Source: Polyangiaceae bacterium
GTDB lineage: Bacteria > Myxococcota_A > Polyangia > Polyangiales > Polyangiaceae
DNA: 64,000 nt
Direction of reading: 5' to 3'
Assembly (NCBI GenBank): GCA_947475525.1
Contig: CANJMI010000001.1
Location: 186,001 to 250,000 of the forward strand
Shown here: in pieces, positions 1-7,543 of the stretch
How positions within the stretch are numbered: position 1 is the stretch's first letter
Layout of the letters: every line of letters begins with the position of its first letter
Made by a program: the position numbers and the translations under genes
Notes under the pieces: generated by a model
The model's database searches: none
What the model was told of the DNA's origin: nothing
Seen by the model: the letters and a program-made list of their open reading frames with translations, nothing else

Positions 1-938
1 GCGGAGTCGATGTTGGCGAGGTCCACGAAGCGCGCGATGCCTTCGGTCCCGCGAGAAAGAGGCTCGAGCGTGATGGGACAGGCCGCCTCGACGCGCAACC
101 ACGGTGGCGCGAAGTAGTGTACGCCGTCGTCGCCAAGCCGTTGGTAGAGCTGGCTCGAGAGCTCGGTCATCCCGTACTCCGCGACCACCGCGGTCTCGTC
201 AATGACGAACGCCTCGGCGATCGCCCGGCGGAGTTCGCTCGCGGCCACCTCGCGTGAACGGCCCTTGAAACCGCCGGTCTGCATCACGCGGCTGCCTTTC
301 GGGAGTGGCAGCGTGCTGGGGAGGCTGTCGCGGAGGTGTACGAATGCGAACGACGTGCCTAGAACCAGCACCGGAACGTTCGACGGTTCCGTAAGCGCGG
401 CCACGATCCCGTCGGTGTCGAGGCGCTCGCCGTCCCAGAACCACGCGCCGTTCTGGTGCCGCTCTGCGAAGCGCGCGAGCATGTAGCTGAGCGACGATTC
501 GGGTGCGCGCTCTTCGTCGCACGCGAGCATCACGAGTCGCAGCGAAGGCACGTCGGGCCAGAGCATGCGCTCGGCCCAGCGAAGGGCCCCTCGGCGGTAC
601 GTCTCGAGATCCCGAAAGGCGTGGCGACCGCGGAGAGCATCGGTGGTGCCGCTCGTAGCGAAGATACGTACGTCGCTCGTCTCGGGGTGGGCTGCAACGC
701 GCCGCAGGCGAAAGACGTCAGTCGGAATTGCAGGTATTTTGCTGGATTCGGAGAGCTCCGAGGGCGCGAGGTCTGCGCGCTGAAAGGCCGCGCGAACGGT
801 GGGGACATGCTCCGCTTGAAAGCGGGCGATGGCGCAGGCGAGCGAATCGAAGGTCTCGGTGGGAGAGCCCGTGACGCTCGTCTCGATGAAGGACCGCACG
901 CGCTCGTGGAGAGTGCGGCTCGTTTCCTCTCGGTTCAT
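1..938 (-). CDS. LuxE-family acyl-protein synthetase (3' end outside window)
   Basis: The reading frame is open from an ATG at 938 to the left edge (about 312 codons seen), so the C-terminus is missing. Family features seen are an ATSGTT phosphate-binding loop near residues 91-96, QTGGFKGR near 219 and YGMTEL near 254. These are typical of the LuxE acyl-protein synthetase fold, which belongs to the adenylate-forming enzymes. LuxE proteins activate a fatty acid with ATP and pass it to a carrier or reductase partner. The start codon overlaps the stop of the upstream aminotransferase as ATGA, so the two genes are probably translationally coupled. Substrate and partner are unknown. No luxC/luxD-like neighbour is visible, so a bioluminescence role is not implied. 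Family assignment is fairly secure; function is inferred. Confidence 0.82.
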   Translation of the reverse strand, partial: MNREETSRTLHERVRSFIETSVTGSPTETFDSLACAIARFQAEHVPTVRAAFQRADLAPSELSESSKIPAIPTDVFRLRRVAAHPETSDVRIFATSGTTDALRGRHAFRDLETYRRGALRWAERMLWPDVPSLRLVMLACDEERAPESSLSYMLARFAERHQNGAWFWDGERLDTDGIVAALTEPSNVPVLVLGTSFAFVHLRDSLPSTLPLPKGSRVMQTGGFKGRSREVAASELRRAIAEAFVIDETAVVAEYGMTELSSQLYQRLGDDGVHYFAPPWLRVEAACPITLEPLSRGTEGIARFVDLANIDS

Positions 939-2227
939 GCCGCGTCGAGTCCTTCGCGGAGGGCAGCGCCGAGGGACGCGATGTCGGCGTCGGTGATCGT
1001 GAGCGGCGGGGTCAAGGTCAGGGTCGCGCCGTCGATACCGCCTGTCACCACGACGAAGCCACGGCGCAAAAGGTGGCGGGTCGCGGCGAGTGCCGTCGCA
1101 GCCGAGTCGAGCTCGATACCAATCATAAGGCCAGCTCCGCGCACGTCGACGACCCGGTCGTGCGCGAGTCGTTCACGCAAGATCCCTTGCGCGCGATTGC
1201 CAAGCTCGCGAGCGCGCTCGACGAGGCGCTCCTCCCGCAGCGTCGTCAACACCGCCAACGCGGCGGCGCAGCCAAGGGGCGCTCCGGCGTGCGTCGAGGT
1301 GTGGATGGTCTCACCCCGAGACCATCCGGCCATCGCCTCGCGCGAGGCCACGCAGGCGGAGATTGGCAAGCCGCCACCGAGCCCTTTGCCAAGGCACACG
1401 ATGTCGGCTGCGGCCCCGTCGACTTCGCTCTTGAGCCACGCGCCTGTCCGCCCGAGCCCGGTCCACACTTCGTCGGCGATGAGGAGCGCGCCGGCCTCGT
1501 GCGCGAGTCGCCCGAGTTCCGCCAAAAAACCTGCCGGGGGCGCGATGCAGCCGCCCCGCCCGAGGAGTGGTTCGACGAGGACGGCGGCCACGGTCCCGCA
1601 GCGAAGGCCCTCTCGCACAAGCGCGAGGGACGCCTCGACGCTCGCGCCGCGCAGCCCGGGATACGGGCAAAATTGCACGTGCGCGCTGAGTTGCGGGGCA
1701 AACGGCTTACGAAAGCTCGCCTGAAATCCGCACGCGGCGAGGGGCCCGAATCCGAGGCCATGGTAGGCACCGTCGAACGCGATGAAGCCGTGGCGTCCCG
1801 TCGCGAGCGTGGCCGTTTTCATTGCGGCCGCGACCGCGTCGCTTCCCGATTGGGTGAGCAGCACTTGGCCGTGTCCCGAAGGATGCAAAGCCGCGAGCGA
1901 TTCCATCAGCGCGATTTTTACGTCGCTCGAGAACACGTCGCCGAGACCTTGAATCAACGTGTCCGCTTGGTCGCGGAGTGCGCGCTTGAGCGAGGGGTGA
2001 CCGTGACCGAGAAGCACCGACCCGAAACCCGCGGCGAAGTCGAGATAACGGTTTCCATCGACGTCGATGAGCTCGCAACCCGACGCGCGAGCGAGCACGA
2101 TAGGGGCCGCGTCATCGGCGTTTGCTCCCGGTCGCGCGACGCGGCGCAGACCGAAGGCGGGACACTCCACGACCGCGGCGCGCTCGGCGTGGGCGAGCGA
2201 ATTCGGTCCAGGAACGGTCACGCGCAT
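935..2227 (-). CDS. PLP-dependent class III aminotransferase
   Basis: This 430-aa protein has full family length for the class III (acetylornithine / 4-aminobutyrate type) fold I aminotransferases. The N-terminal half contains DVDGNRYLDF and the phosphate-binding QSGSDAV segment. DEVWTGLGRTG lies near residue 253, and the PLP-binding lysine sits in CLGKGLGGG near residue 279. It would move an amino group between an omega-amino compound and a keto acid in the cytosol; the substrate cannot be read from the sequence. Its start overlaps the end of the FHA-GGDEF gene by 10 nt and its stop overlaps the LuxE-like start, so three genes form one minus-strand operon. The pairing with a LuxE-like ligase suggests a small dedicated biosynthetic step rather than housekeeping arginine or GABA metabolism. 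Confidence 0.88.
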   Translation of the reverse strand: MRVTVPGPNSLAHAERAAVVECPAFGLRRVARPGANADDAAPIVLARASGCELIDVDGNRYLDFAAGFGSVLLGHGHPSLKRALRDQADTLIQGLGDVFSSDVKIALMESLAALHPSGHGQVLLTQSGSDAVAAAMKTATLATGRHGFIAFDGAYHGLGFGPLAACGFQASFRKPFAPQLSAHVQFCPYPGLRGASVEASLALVREGLRCGTVAAVLVEPLLGRGGCIAPPAGFLAELGRLAHEAGALLIADEVWTGLGRTGAWLKSEVDGAAADIVCLGKGLGGGLPISACVASREAMAGWSRGETIHTSTHAGAPLGCAAALAVLTTLREERLVERARELGNRAQGILRERLAHDRVVDVRGAGLMIGIELDSAATALAATRHLLRRGFVVVTGGIDGATLTLTPPLTITDADIASLGAALREGLDAA

Positions 2228-3126
2228 ACGCGGTTGCGACCGCTGTTCTTCGCTTCGTAGAGACGCTCGTCCGCGCGTTGCAAGAGCTCCGGTCCGCTGC
2301 GATCGTCTGCGTTCATCAGGGCACAGCCGATGCTGATCGTCGCGTGGATTTTGTCTTTTTGGAAGACGAACGTGTGCTCGGCGATGTGTTGCCGGAGCCG
2401 ATCTCCGAGCTCGACCGCGCCTTCGAGCGCCGTCTCCGGAAGGATGATGCAGAACTCTTCTCCGCCGTAGCGAGCGAAGAGTTCATCTCGGCGGATCCGC
2501 GATTGTACGAGCTGTGCGAGCTCCTTCAGCACGAAGTCACCTGCAAGGTGGCCATGCATGTCGTTTATCCGCTTGAAGTGGTCGATGTCGAACATCATCA
2601 CGGAGAGGTCGCGGCTGTGCCGTCGCCCGCGGATGAGCTCGCGCTCGAGCGCCTCGCAGAGATAGCGCTTGTTGTGAATTTGGGTGAGCCCGTCCACGAT
2701 GGTCAGGCGATAGATTTCTTCGTGGTACTGGGCTTCCACGTCCGCGCCCGAGAGAAACTTGAAGATGGTTGCGCCAACCTTGACGCGATCGCCGTTGCGG
2801 AGCGCAACCTCGCGCAAGACCTGCTCATCGTTGCAGTACGTACCGTTGGTGCTGCCGTCGTCGGAGACGAGCCATTGCTCGCCGCGCGCTTCGAAGTGGG
2901 CGTGGCGACGTGAGACGGCGTCGTTGTCGAGGACGATGTGGTTGTCCGTTCCGCGTCCGACGCGCGTCACCGCGTCTTCGAGCACGAAGCGTTTGCCCAT
3001 CAGCGTGGGCTCCTTCGTGTAGATAACGACGAGGCAGTCCGTACGCGGAGGGTTGTCGCCCTCGGCGTCACCCTGCGCCGGGCGCACGGCTTGTGTGACG
3101 CGCGTCTTTTCGTCGAATTGGGTCAC
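2218..3126 (-). CDS. FHA-GGDEF diguanylate cyclase
   Basis: This 302-aa protein has no signal peptide or membrane segment. Residues about 35-120 form an FHA domain: the GRGTDN, SRRHA and STNGT motifs that bind phosphothreonine are all present. Residues about 140-300 form a GGDEF domain with an intact RYGGEEF active-site loop near residue 220 and the preceding DIDHFKRIND metal-binding segment. It should therefore make cyclic-di-GMP from two GTP. The FHA domain probably ties the activity to a Ser/Thr protein kinase, a kinase type abundant in myxobacteria. It is the first gene of the operon with the aminotransferase and LuxE-like genes. Two PilZ-domain genes in the window (10817 and 46805) are possible receptors for the product, which is an inference from content only. 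Confidence 0.93.
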   Translation of the reverse strand: MTQFDEKTRVTQAVRPAQGDAEGDNPPRTDCLVVIYTKEPTLMGKRFVLEDAVTRVGRGTDNHIVLDNDAVSRRHAHFEARGEQWLVSDDGSTNGTYCNDEQVLREVALRNGDRVKVGATIFKFLSGADVEAQYHEEIYRLTIVDGLTQIHNKRYLCEALERELIRGRRHSRDLSVMMFDIDHFKRINDMHGHLAGDFVLKELAQLVQSRIRRDELFARYGGEEFCIILPETALEGAVELGDRLRQHIAEHTFVFQKDKIHATISIGCALMNADDRSGPELLQRADERLYEAKNSGRNRVCA

Positions 3127-3263
3127 GCTGAAGCTCGAAGGTCTACGCCACCTAACGGAACAAACGGCGACCGTTCGAACGCGCGAAGTAAACCCTTCAA
3201 AAGACTACGCCGCGCGCTGGGTCGATGCAACAAGCGCCCTTCTCCTCGGTCAGACCGAAGGGC

Positions 3264-3575
3264 TCAGCCCTGCACGACGCGAAAGATGCGTTTGGTCGGC
3301 TGCGCGCCAGGGACTCCGGTCTCCATGGGTGGCGTGAGGTAATAGTACGCGCACTTGTCGCCCTCTACGAGCAGGCGGCCGAGCGCGCTCTCCATGCCGT
3401 CTGGACTGAGATCGTTCGAGACCTCCCAGGTCGTGTCGGTCACCGCGTCGCCCATCCAAGGTCCGCGGCAGAGCTCGACGAGCTCGGCCCGTCGTGCGGC
3501 GTCGTTGATGGTGAAGGTAAGCACATAGTCGTGGCTCAAAAAGCCGCTGAGGAGTCGATCGTCTCGCATGGTCAT
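3264..3575 (-). CDS. Small conserved-looking protein of unknown function (operon tail)
   Basis: A 103-aa cytosolic protein whose start is fixed by an ATGA overlap with the upstream DUF4149-like gene; a second Met lies two codons in. It has no signal peptide, membrane segment or recognised motif. The sequence has alternating beta/alpha character, a central LCRGPWMGDAV segment and a TPPMETGVPG loop. It is the last gene of a four-gene minus-strand operon. Its function is unknown. I call it real because of the coupled start and the consistent codon usage. Confidence 0.7.
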   Translation of the reverse strand: MTMRDDRLLSGFLSHDYVLTFTINDAARRAELVELCRGPWMGDAVTDTTWEVSNDLSPDGMESALGRLLVEGDKCAYYYLTPPMETGVPGAQPTKRIFRVVQG

Positions 3576-4228
3576 GCCTGGGGTCCGGGGGGCAGCGGCG
3601 CGGGCGCCTCGTCGTCGTTTTCGTCTTCGTCGTCTTGGCTCGTTCGCAGTGTCGCGAGGTGCAGCGCCATCACTGCGATTGCGGCGACGACTTCGCCTTT
3701 GCCGAAGGCCTCGGCGCGTCCGTGAACGGTGTTGAGCCGCGCTCCTTTCGCTCCGATGTTGCGGCGAACCCCCGCGCGATGGAGTGCCTGAATTTCCGGG
3801 GTGAACTGCGTTCCAGAAACGATGGCAAGCGTCCCCGCGAGGATGGCGAGGTACCGTCGCGCGCGAATCGACAATCGCCCGCGTGACGTGTTTGAACGAC
3901 GGAGGTCGAGCAGTGTTCGTACGACCTCGGCGCCAAGCGCGACAGTCGCGCAGCCGATGGCGATCGTGTCGAAGCGAGCGAAAGAGGCCCCCATCGCGTC
4001 GGCGGAGAACGGAAACGGCGTGAGGCCGAACACCATCGGGGCCGCGCATGCGCCAAGAGCGACGAGTCCGCCCGACCACAGGCCAAGCGCGAGCACGGCC
4101 ACGAAAGCGGCGGTCCGCTCGATCCGCGAGTGCCGCTGCGCTCGGAGAACCCAATGCGGCGGGGCGAGGTCTTCTTCGGAGAAGACCTCGTGGCCGGGAG
4201 GCGACACCATTCCCATTGGGCGCATCAT
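3572..4228 (-). CDS. DUF4149-like four-helix membrane protein
   Basis: This 218-aa protein begins at an ATG (MMRPMGM) overlapping the HEAT gene stop as ATGA. It has an approximately 45-residue cytosolic N-terminus, then four hydrophobic stretches (about 47-75, 85-110, 125-145 and 180-200). The first contains GLWSGGLVALGACAAPMVF. This layout and the GTQFTPEIQALH loop match DUF4149 (TMEM205-like) inner-membrane proteins, whose biochemical role is not established. The C-terminal tail is acidic (SQDDEDENDDE). It is co-transcribed and translationally coupled with the HEAT protein upstream and the small protein downstream. Much longer readings of this frame exist upstream, but they only shadow the HEAT gene. 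Confidence 0.75.
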   Translation of the reverse strand: MMRPMGMVSPPGHEVFSEEDLAPPHWVLRAQRHSRIERTAAFVAVLALGLWSGGLVALGACAAPMVFGLTPFPFSADAMGASFARFDTIAIGCATVALGAEVVRTLLDLRRSNTSRGRLSIRARRYLAILAGTLAIVSGTQFTPEIQALHRAGVRRNIGAKGARLNTVHGRAEAFGKGEVVAAIAVMALHLATLRTSQDDEDENDDEAPAPLPPGPQA

Positions 4229-5292
4229 CGTTTGCGATGCGGGCCGCGAGCAAGCGATCTCGCCGCCATCGGCAGGGCGAGCGCGTCGAGTTCTCGCAGT
4301 GCCGCGTCGACCGCGTCGGGATCGGCACGTTCGGGATCGCCGCGCATCGCTTCGAGTTGGGGGCGCGCTTGTGCGAGCCTGGCCCGCCCCGCGGCCGCGA
4401 CACCGAGGGTACGGCGGTCTCGATTCCACGCGGCAAGCTCTTTCAATATCCACCGCTGCGACGCCTCGTCTCCGAGCCTGGCGAGGGCGACGCGGCACTG
4501 CCATGCGCACGGATCGCCGCCGAGCCCGAAGGCGCCTCCTCGGGAACGTCGCCGCAAGGGCTCGATAGCTTCGCGAAGCCCGAGCTCGCCGCAAAGTTCG
4601 ATCGCCGCCGCTTCGTCTTCTCGTTGAGACGTGACGAGCTCGCCCCGAGCCACCGCGATGAGCGTTGCCGCCCCATCGGCTCGTCCGGCTCGTGCTCGAA
4701 TGATCGCGGCCGCGATGCGTACGATCGCGTCGGCGTGGGCGGAAAGCTCCCCGCAGCGTTCGAGCATGGCCGCCTCGACGGGCAGCGTTTCGTCGCCGAG
4801 TTCTTCCGCCATTCGCAGCGCGATGTGGCAAACGAGCGCGTCTTCGTCGTGGGTCGCGGCGAGCAAGGCGGCTTGGGCCTGCGGACGGGGAGCGCACCTT
4901 GCAAAGGCGATCAACGCTTGGAAGCGAACGGGAGGCGCGTCGTCCTCGAGGGCGCGCGCGAGTGCGGGGAGCGCCGCCGCTGAGCCCATCGCGCCAATGG
5001 CCATCCACGCGTGCTGACGAACGTCGTCGTCCGTGTCGTATTCCGCGACTTCGAGCATCACGTCGAGCACCTCGGTGGCTCTCATATCGGCGAGGGTCTC
5101 GGCCGCTGCTTGACGGACCCAGGGGTGCGCGTCGCTGAGGGCCCGAGCCAGGCCAGCCACGGCTTCGGGTCGGTGCTCGCTCGCGGCGTGTTTCAGGTCC
5201 TGGGCGGCTGCGACACGAACCGCGGGTTTTTCGTGGTCGAGGTCACGCAGCGCCGCGGTTACCGTTCGGATCCCCAGCGTCGGTGCAAACAT
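4225..5292 (-). CDS. HEAT-repeat protein
   Basis: This 355-aa protein starts at ATG 5292, five bases after the stop of the upstream lipoprotein gene. A longer reading would run back into that gene. Most of the length is made of about 30-35-residue paired helices of the form VRQAAAETLADM, VRFQALIAFARC and VRIAAAIIRARAG, the hallmark of HEAT/PBS-lyase-like repeats. These proteins act as curved scaffolds for protein contacts rather than as enzymes. There is no signal peptide, so it is probably cytosolic. The position between a lipoprotein and a small integral membrane protein suggests an envelope-associated assembly, but no partner can be named. Confidence 0.85.
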   Translation of the reverse strand: MFAPTLGIRTVTAALRDLDHEKPAVRVAAAQDLKHAASEHRPEAVAGLARALSDAHPWVRQAAAETLADMRATEVLDVMLEVAEYDTDDDVRQHAWMAIGAMGSAAALPALARALEDDAPPVRFQALIAFARCAPRPQAQAALLAATHDEDALVCHIALRMAEELGDETLPVEAAMLERCGELSAHADAIVRIAAAIIRARAGRADGAATLIAVARGELVTSQREDEAAAIELCGELGLREAIEPLRRRSRGGAFGLGGDPCAWQCRVALARLGDEASQRWILKELAAWNRDRRTLGVAAAGRARLAQARPQLEAMRGDPERADPDAVDAALRELDALALPMAARSLARGPHRKR

Positions 5293-5296
5293 CGCT

Positions 5297-5824
5297 TCAG
5301 TTGCCGCCGGTTCCCATGCCGCCGCCATCCATCCCGCCCGCTCCCGCACTCGCGGTGGTCGGAATGAGCGGCGGTGCCGTGCTCGGTGAGCAAATCCCCG
5401 GCGGTTCGGCCGGTGAAGGGACGACCGTGGCGACGGCCAAGCAGACCTTGAAGGTGGCGGGGTCTGTGCGCTTCACGTCGAGTAAGCGAGCGTCGTGTGT
5501 GGTTGGAAGTGCGCACTCGTAACCGGCGCGGCAGTCGGCCGACTCCACGCAGGCCAACATGCAAAAGGACTGTGAAAACCGCCCGTACTTGCCGTCGAGG
5601 ACCGTGCCGCAGCTCGGATCGATCGTGCTGCGGAACACGATGCACGCCGCCTCGGTCGGACAGCCGTCGGGTTGGCATCCGAACTGCGTGCAGTAGCCGT
5701 CAGGCTGCGTAATGTCGCACAACCGATCGCCTAGAGTAGAGCACTCGACCGCGCTCGTGCACGCGTCGCCGATTTGGGGCTTGCAGCCACTCAAAAGCGC
5801 GACCGCGGCGAGCACGAGCCGCAT
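5297..5824 (-). CDS. Cys-rich predicted lipoprotein
   Basis: Starting at ATG 5824, the 175-aa product begins MRLVLAAVALLSGC, a short signal peptide with a clear lipobox (LSGC). It therefore should be lipid-anchored and exposed outside the inner membrane. The mature part holds about a dozen cysteines spaced in small loops (CTSAVECSTLGDRLCD, CQPDGCPTEAAC), like other disulfide-knotted myxobacterial lipoproteins in this window. It ends in a Gly-rich GGMDGGGMGTGG tail. The start chosen is 39 codons inside a longer reading because only this one gives a signal peptide. It heads the four-gene operon running to 3264. Function is unknown. Confidence 0.8.
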   Translation of the reverse strand: MRLVLAAVALLSGCKPQIGDACTSAVECSTLGDRLCDITQPDGYCTQFGCQPDGCPTEAACIVFRSTIDPSCGTVLDGKYGRFSQSFCMLACVESADCRAGYECALPTTHDARLLDVKRTDPATFKVCLAVATVVPSPAEPPGICSPSTAPPLIPTTASAGAGGMDGGGMGTGGN

Positions 5825-6027
5825 CGCCTGGCCGGTTGGCCGGGGCGGGCGTTGGAGGTTGCGTTGCGCGGTCACGGGGGTGTTCGCCGAAGGGAGCGAG
5901 CGGCTCCCGAGGGCCGGTCTACATACCGCGCCGGTCTTCACCTGCCAAGCGAGCTACGCCGATGTCTTTCTCGGGGCGACCCTGCTGTACTAAGCTGCGC
6001 GCGCGTGGATCGCAGTGGCGCTCACGC

Positions 6028-6033
6028 AGGAGG
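6028..6033 (+). promoter_or_regulatory. Shine-Dalgarno AGGAGG fixing the Kelch lipoprotein start
   Basis: A full-consensus AGGAGG lies 4 nt before ATG 6038. It selects the start that gives a lipoprotein signal peptide over in-frame upstream codons. Confidence 0.8.
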
Positions 6034-6037
6034 ACGC

Positions 6038-7543
6038 ATGGCTTCGACTCGGTGGGCAGCAACTTGGCTTTTCGGTACGGCAACGCTCTCGCTTGCGTGT
6101 GTGGACGCGCTGCGCCTCGAGCCTCCCACTCCGGCGGGGACCGGTGGCGCGCCAGCGTCTTCGAGCCAAACGGGCATGGGCGGAGGCGGCGGAGGAGCCG
6201 CCATCGCGTGCGCCTCGAACAGCGACTGCCCCGAGCCCACGAGCGTCTGCGACCTCGTGAAGGGCGAGTGCACCGAGTGCCTCGTGCTCGCCGATTGTGG
6301 TTTGCGTCCCGGCACGGTGTGCTCGAAGGGCGCGTGCGTTTGCCCTGATTCGCTCGCTTATTGCGGACCGAACCTGTGCCAAGACCTCACCTCTTCGCAA
6401 GAGCACTGCGGGAAGTGTGACCACGCGTGCTTCGGTACGTGTGCCGCCGGCGCTTGCGTCGATGCGTGGGAGCCTGTTGGCAAAAAAGACGCGCCTTCGC
6501 CCCGCTACCAGCACGTGGCGGTGTGGACCGGCTCCAAGATGGTGGTGTGGGGTGGTCTCGACAACCAGAGCCCTACCGGCTCGACGGCGACGGGCGCGAT
6601 CTACGATCCCGTTACGTTCTCCTGGAAGGCGACGGCGCTGGTCGGCGCGCCGACGCACCGACACTCCGCGACGGCGGTCTGGACGGGGTCGGAGATGCTG
6701 GTTTGGGGCGGCAGAAACGCTCAAGGCTTGCCCCTTGGCGACGGCGCCCGCTTCGATGTCGCGAAAAACGCTTGGTCCCCGATGTCGATGAGCGGCGCGC
6801 CAACGCCTCGCTCGAGGCACTCGGCGGTTTGGTCCGGCACCGAGATGATCGTGTGGGGTGGGTTCGACAGCAGCAACGAGCTGCAATACGGGGCCCGGTA
6901 CAGCCCTTCGGCGGACACGTGGACGTCCATCGTCGCGCAGCCCACGCCCGTCGCGTCGCGCGCGGATCACTGCGGCGTGTGGGACAAGAACAAGTCCTTG
7001 ATGTTTCTCCTCGGCGGTTTTGGAGACAACATCGACGAGTCTCTGACCGACCTTTATTGGGGCAACGGCAACGTCTCGGCGGGAGTGGCTTACAACCCGC
7101 AGAGTGAATCCTGGGTTGTTCTGTCGAGCCTCGCGGAGCCCTCTGCCCGCTCGCTGCACACCTGCGTATTCGACGGGCAGCGCACGCTCGTGTTCGGCGG
7201 CGCCAACGGCTCACAGGATCTCAATTCTGGTGCCGCCTACGATCCGCTCTCCGGCTGGACTTCGTTCGGGGGCAATCTTCCCGATGCGCGTCGGAACCAC
7301 ACCGCCGTCTGGCTCGACACCAAGAAAGTGATGGTCGTCTTCGGCGGCACGTTCAACAACGCTCCGCTCGACACCGGTGCCGTTTTCGACTCGACCGCGA
7401 ATTTGTGGATCAAGCCGACGCCGCGCATTCTTTCGGCGCGCCGCGGTCACTCCGCCGTCTCGACCGGCGACCGGATGATCGTCTGGGGCGGCCTCAACAA
7501 CAGCGAAGGCATGCTTCGCGACGGCGGCATCTACACCCCTTGA
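6038..7543 (+). CDS. Kelch-repeat lipoprotein
   Basis: This 501-aa protein has a signal peptide ending at lipobox LSLAC (about residue 19), a Gly-rich linker (about 35-55), and a Cys-rich segment (about 57-145) with CASNSDCPEP and HCGKCDHACFGTC loops. The rest is five or more Kelch-type repeats of about 55 residues with the signature R..H..VWTG..M.VWGG. It should be an outer-surface, lipid-anchored beta-propeller, a fold used for binding carbohydrate or protein. It is divergent from the lipoprotein-HEAT operon. The stop TGA overlaps the TTG start proposed for priA, so the two may be co-transcribed. Confidence 0.88.
   Translation: MASTRWAATWLFGTATLSLACVDALRLEPPTPAGTGGAPASSSQTGMGGGGGGAAIACASNSDCPEPTSVCDLVKGECTECLVLADCGLRPGTVCSKGACVCPDSLAYCGPNLCQDLTSSQEHCGKCDHACFGTCAAGACVDAWEPVGKKDAPSPRYQHVAVWTGSKMVVWGGLDNQSPTGSTATGAIYDPVTFSWKATALVGAPTHRHSATAVWTGSEMLVWGGRNAQGLPLGDGARFDVAKNAWSPMSMSGAPTPRSRHSAVWSGTEMIVWGGFDSSNELQYGARYSPSADTWTSIVAQPTPVASRADHCGVWDKNKSLMFLLGGFGDNIDESLTDLYWGNGNVSAGVAYNPQSESWVVLSSLAEPSARSLHTCVFDGQRTLVFGGANGSQDLNSGAAYDPLSGWTSFGGNLPDARRNHTAVWLDTKKVMVVFGGTFNNAPLDTGAVFDSTANLWIKPTPRILSARRGHSAVSTGDRMIVWGGLNNSEGMLRDGGIYTP

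Noticed and set aside
456-2260. Long plus-strand frames opposite the LuxE-like and aminotransferase genes
   Set aside because: High GC keeps antisense frames open. Their products are Arg/Ala/Pro-rich with no domain, and the minus strand has clear catalytic motifs.
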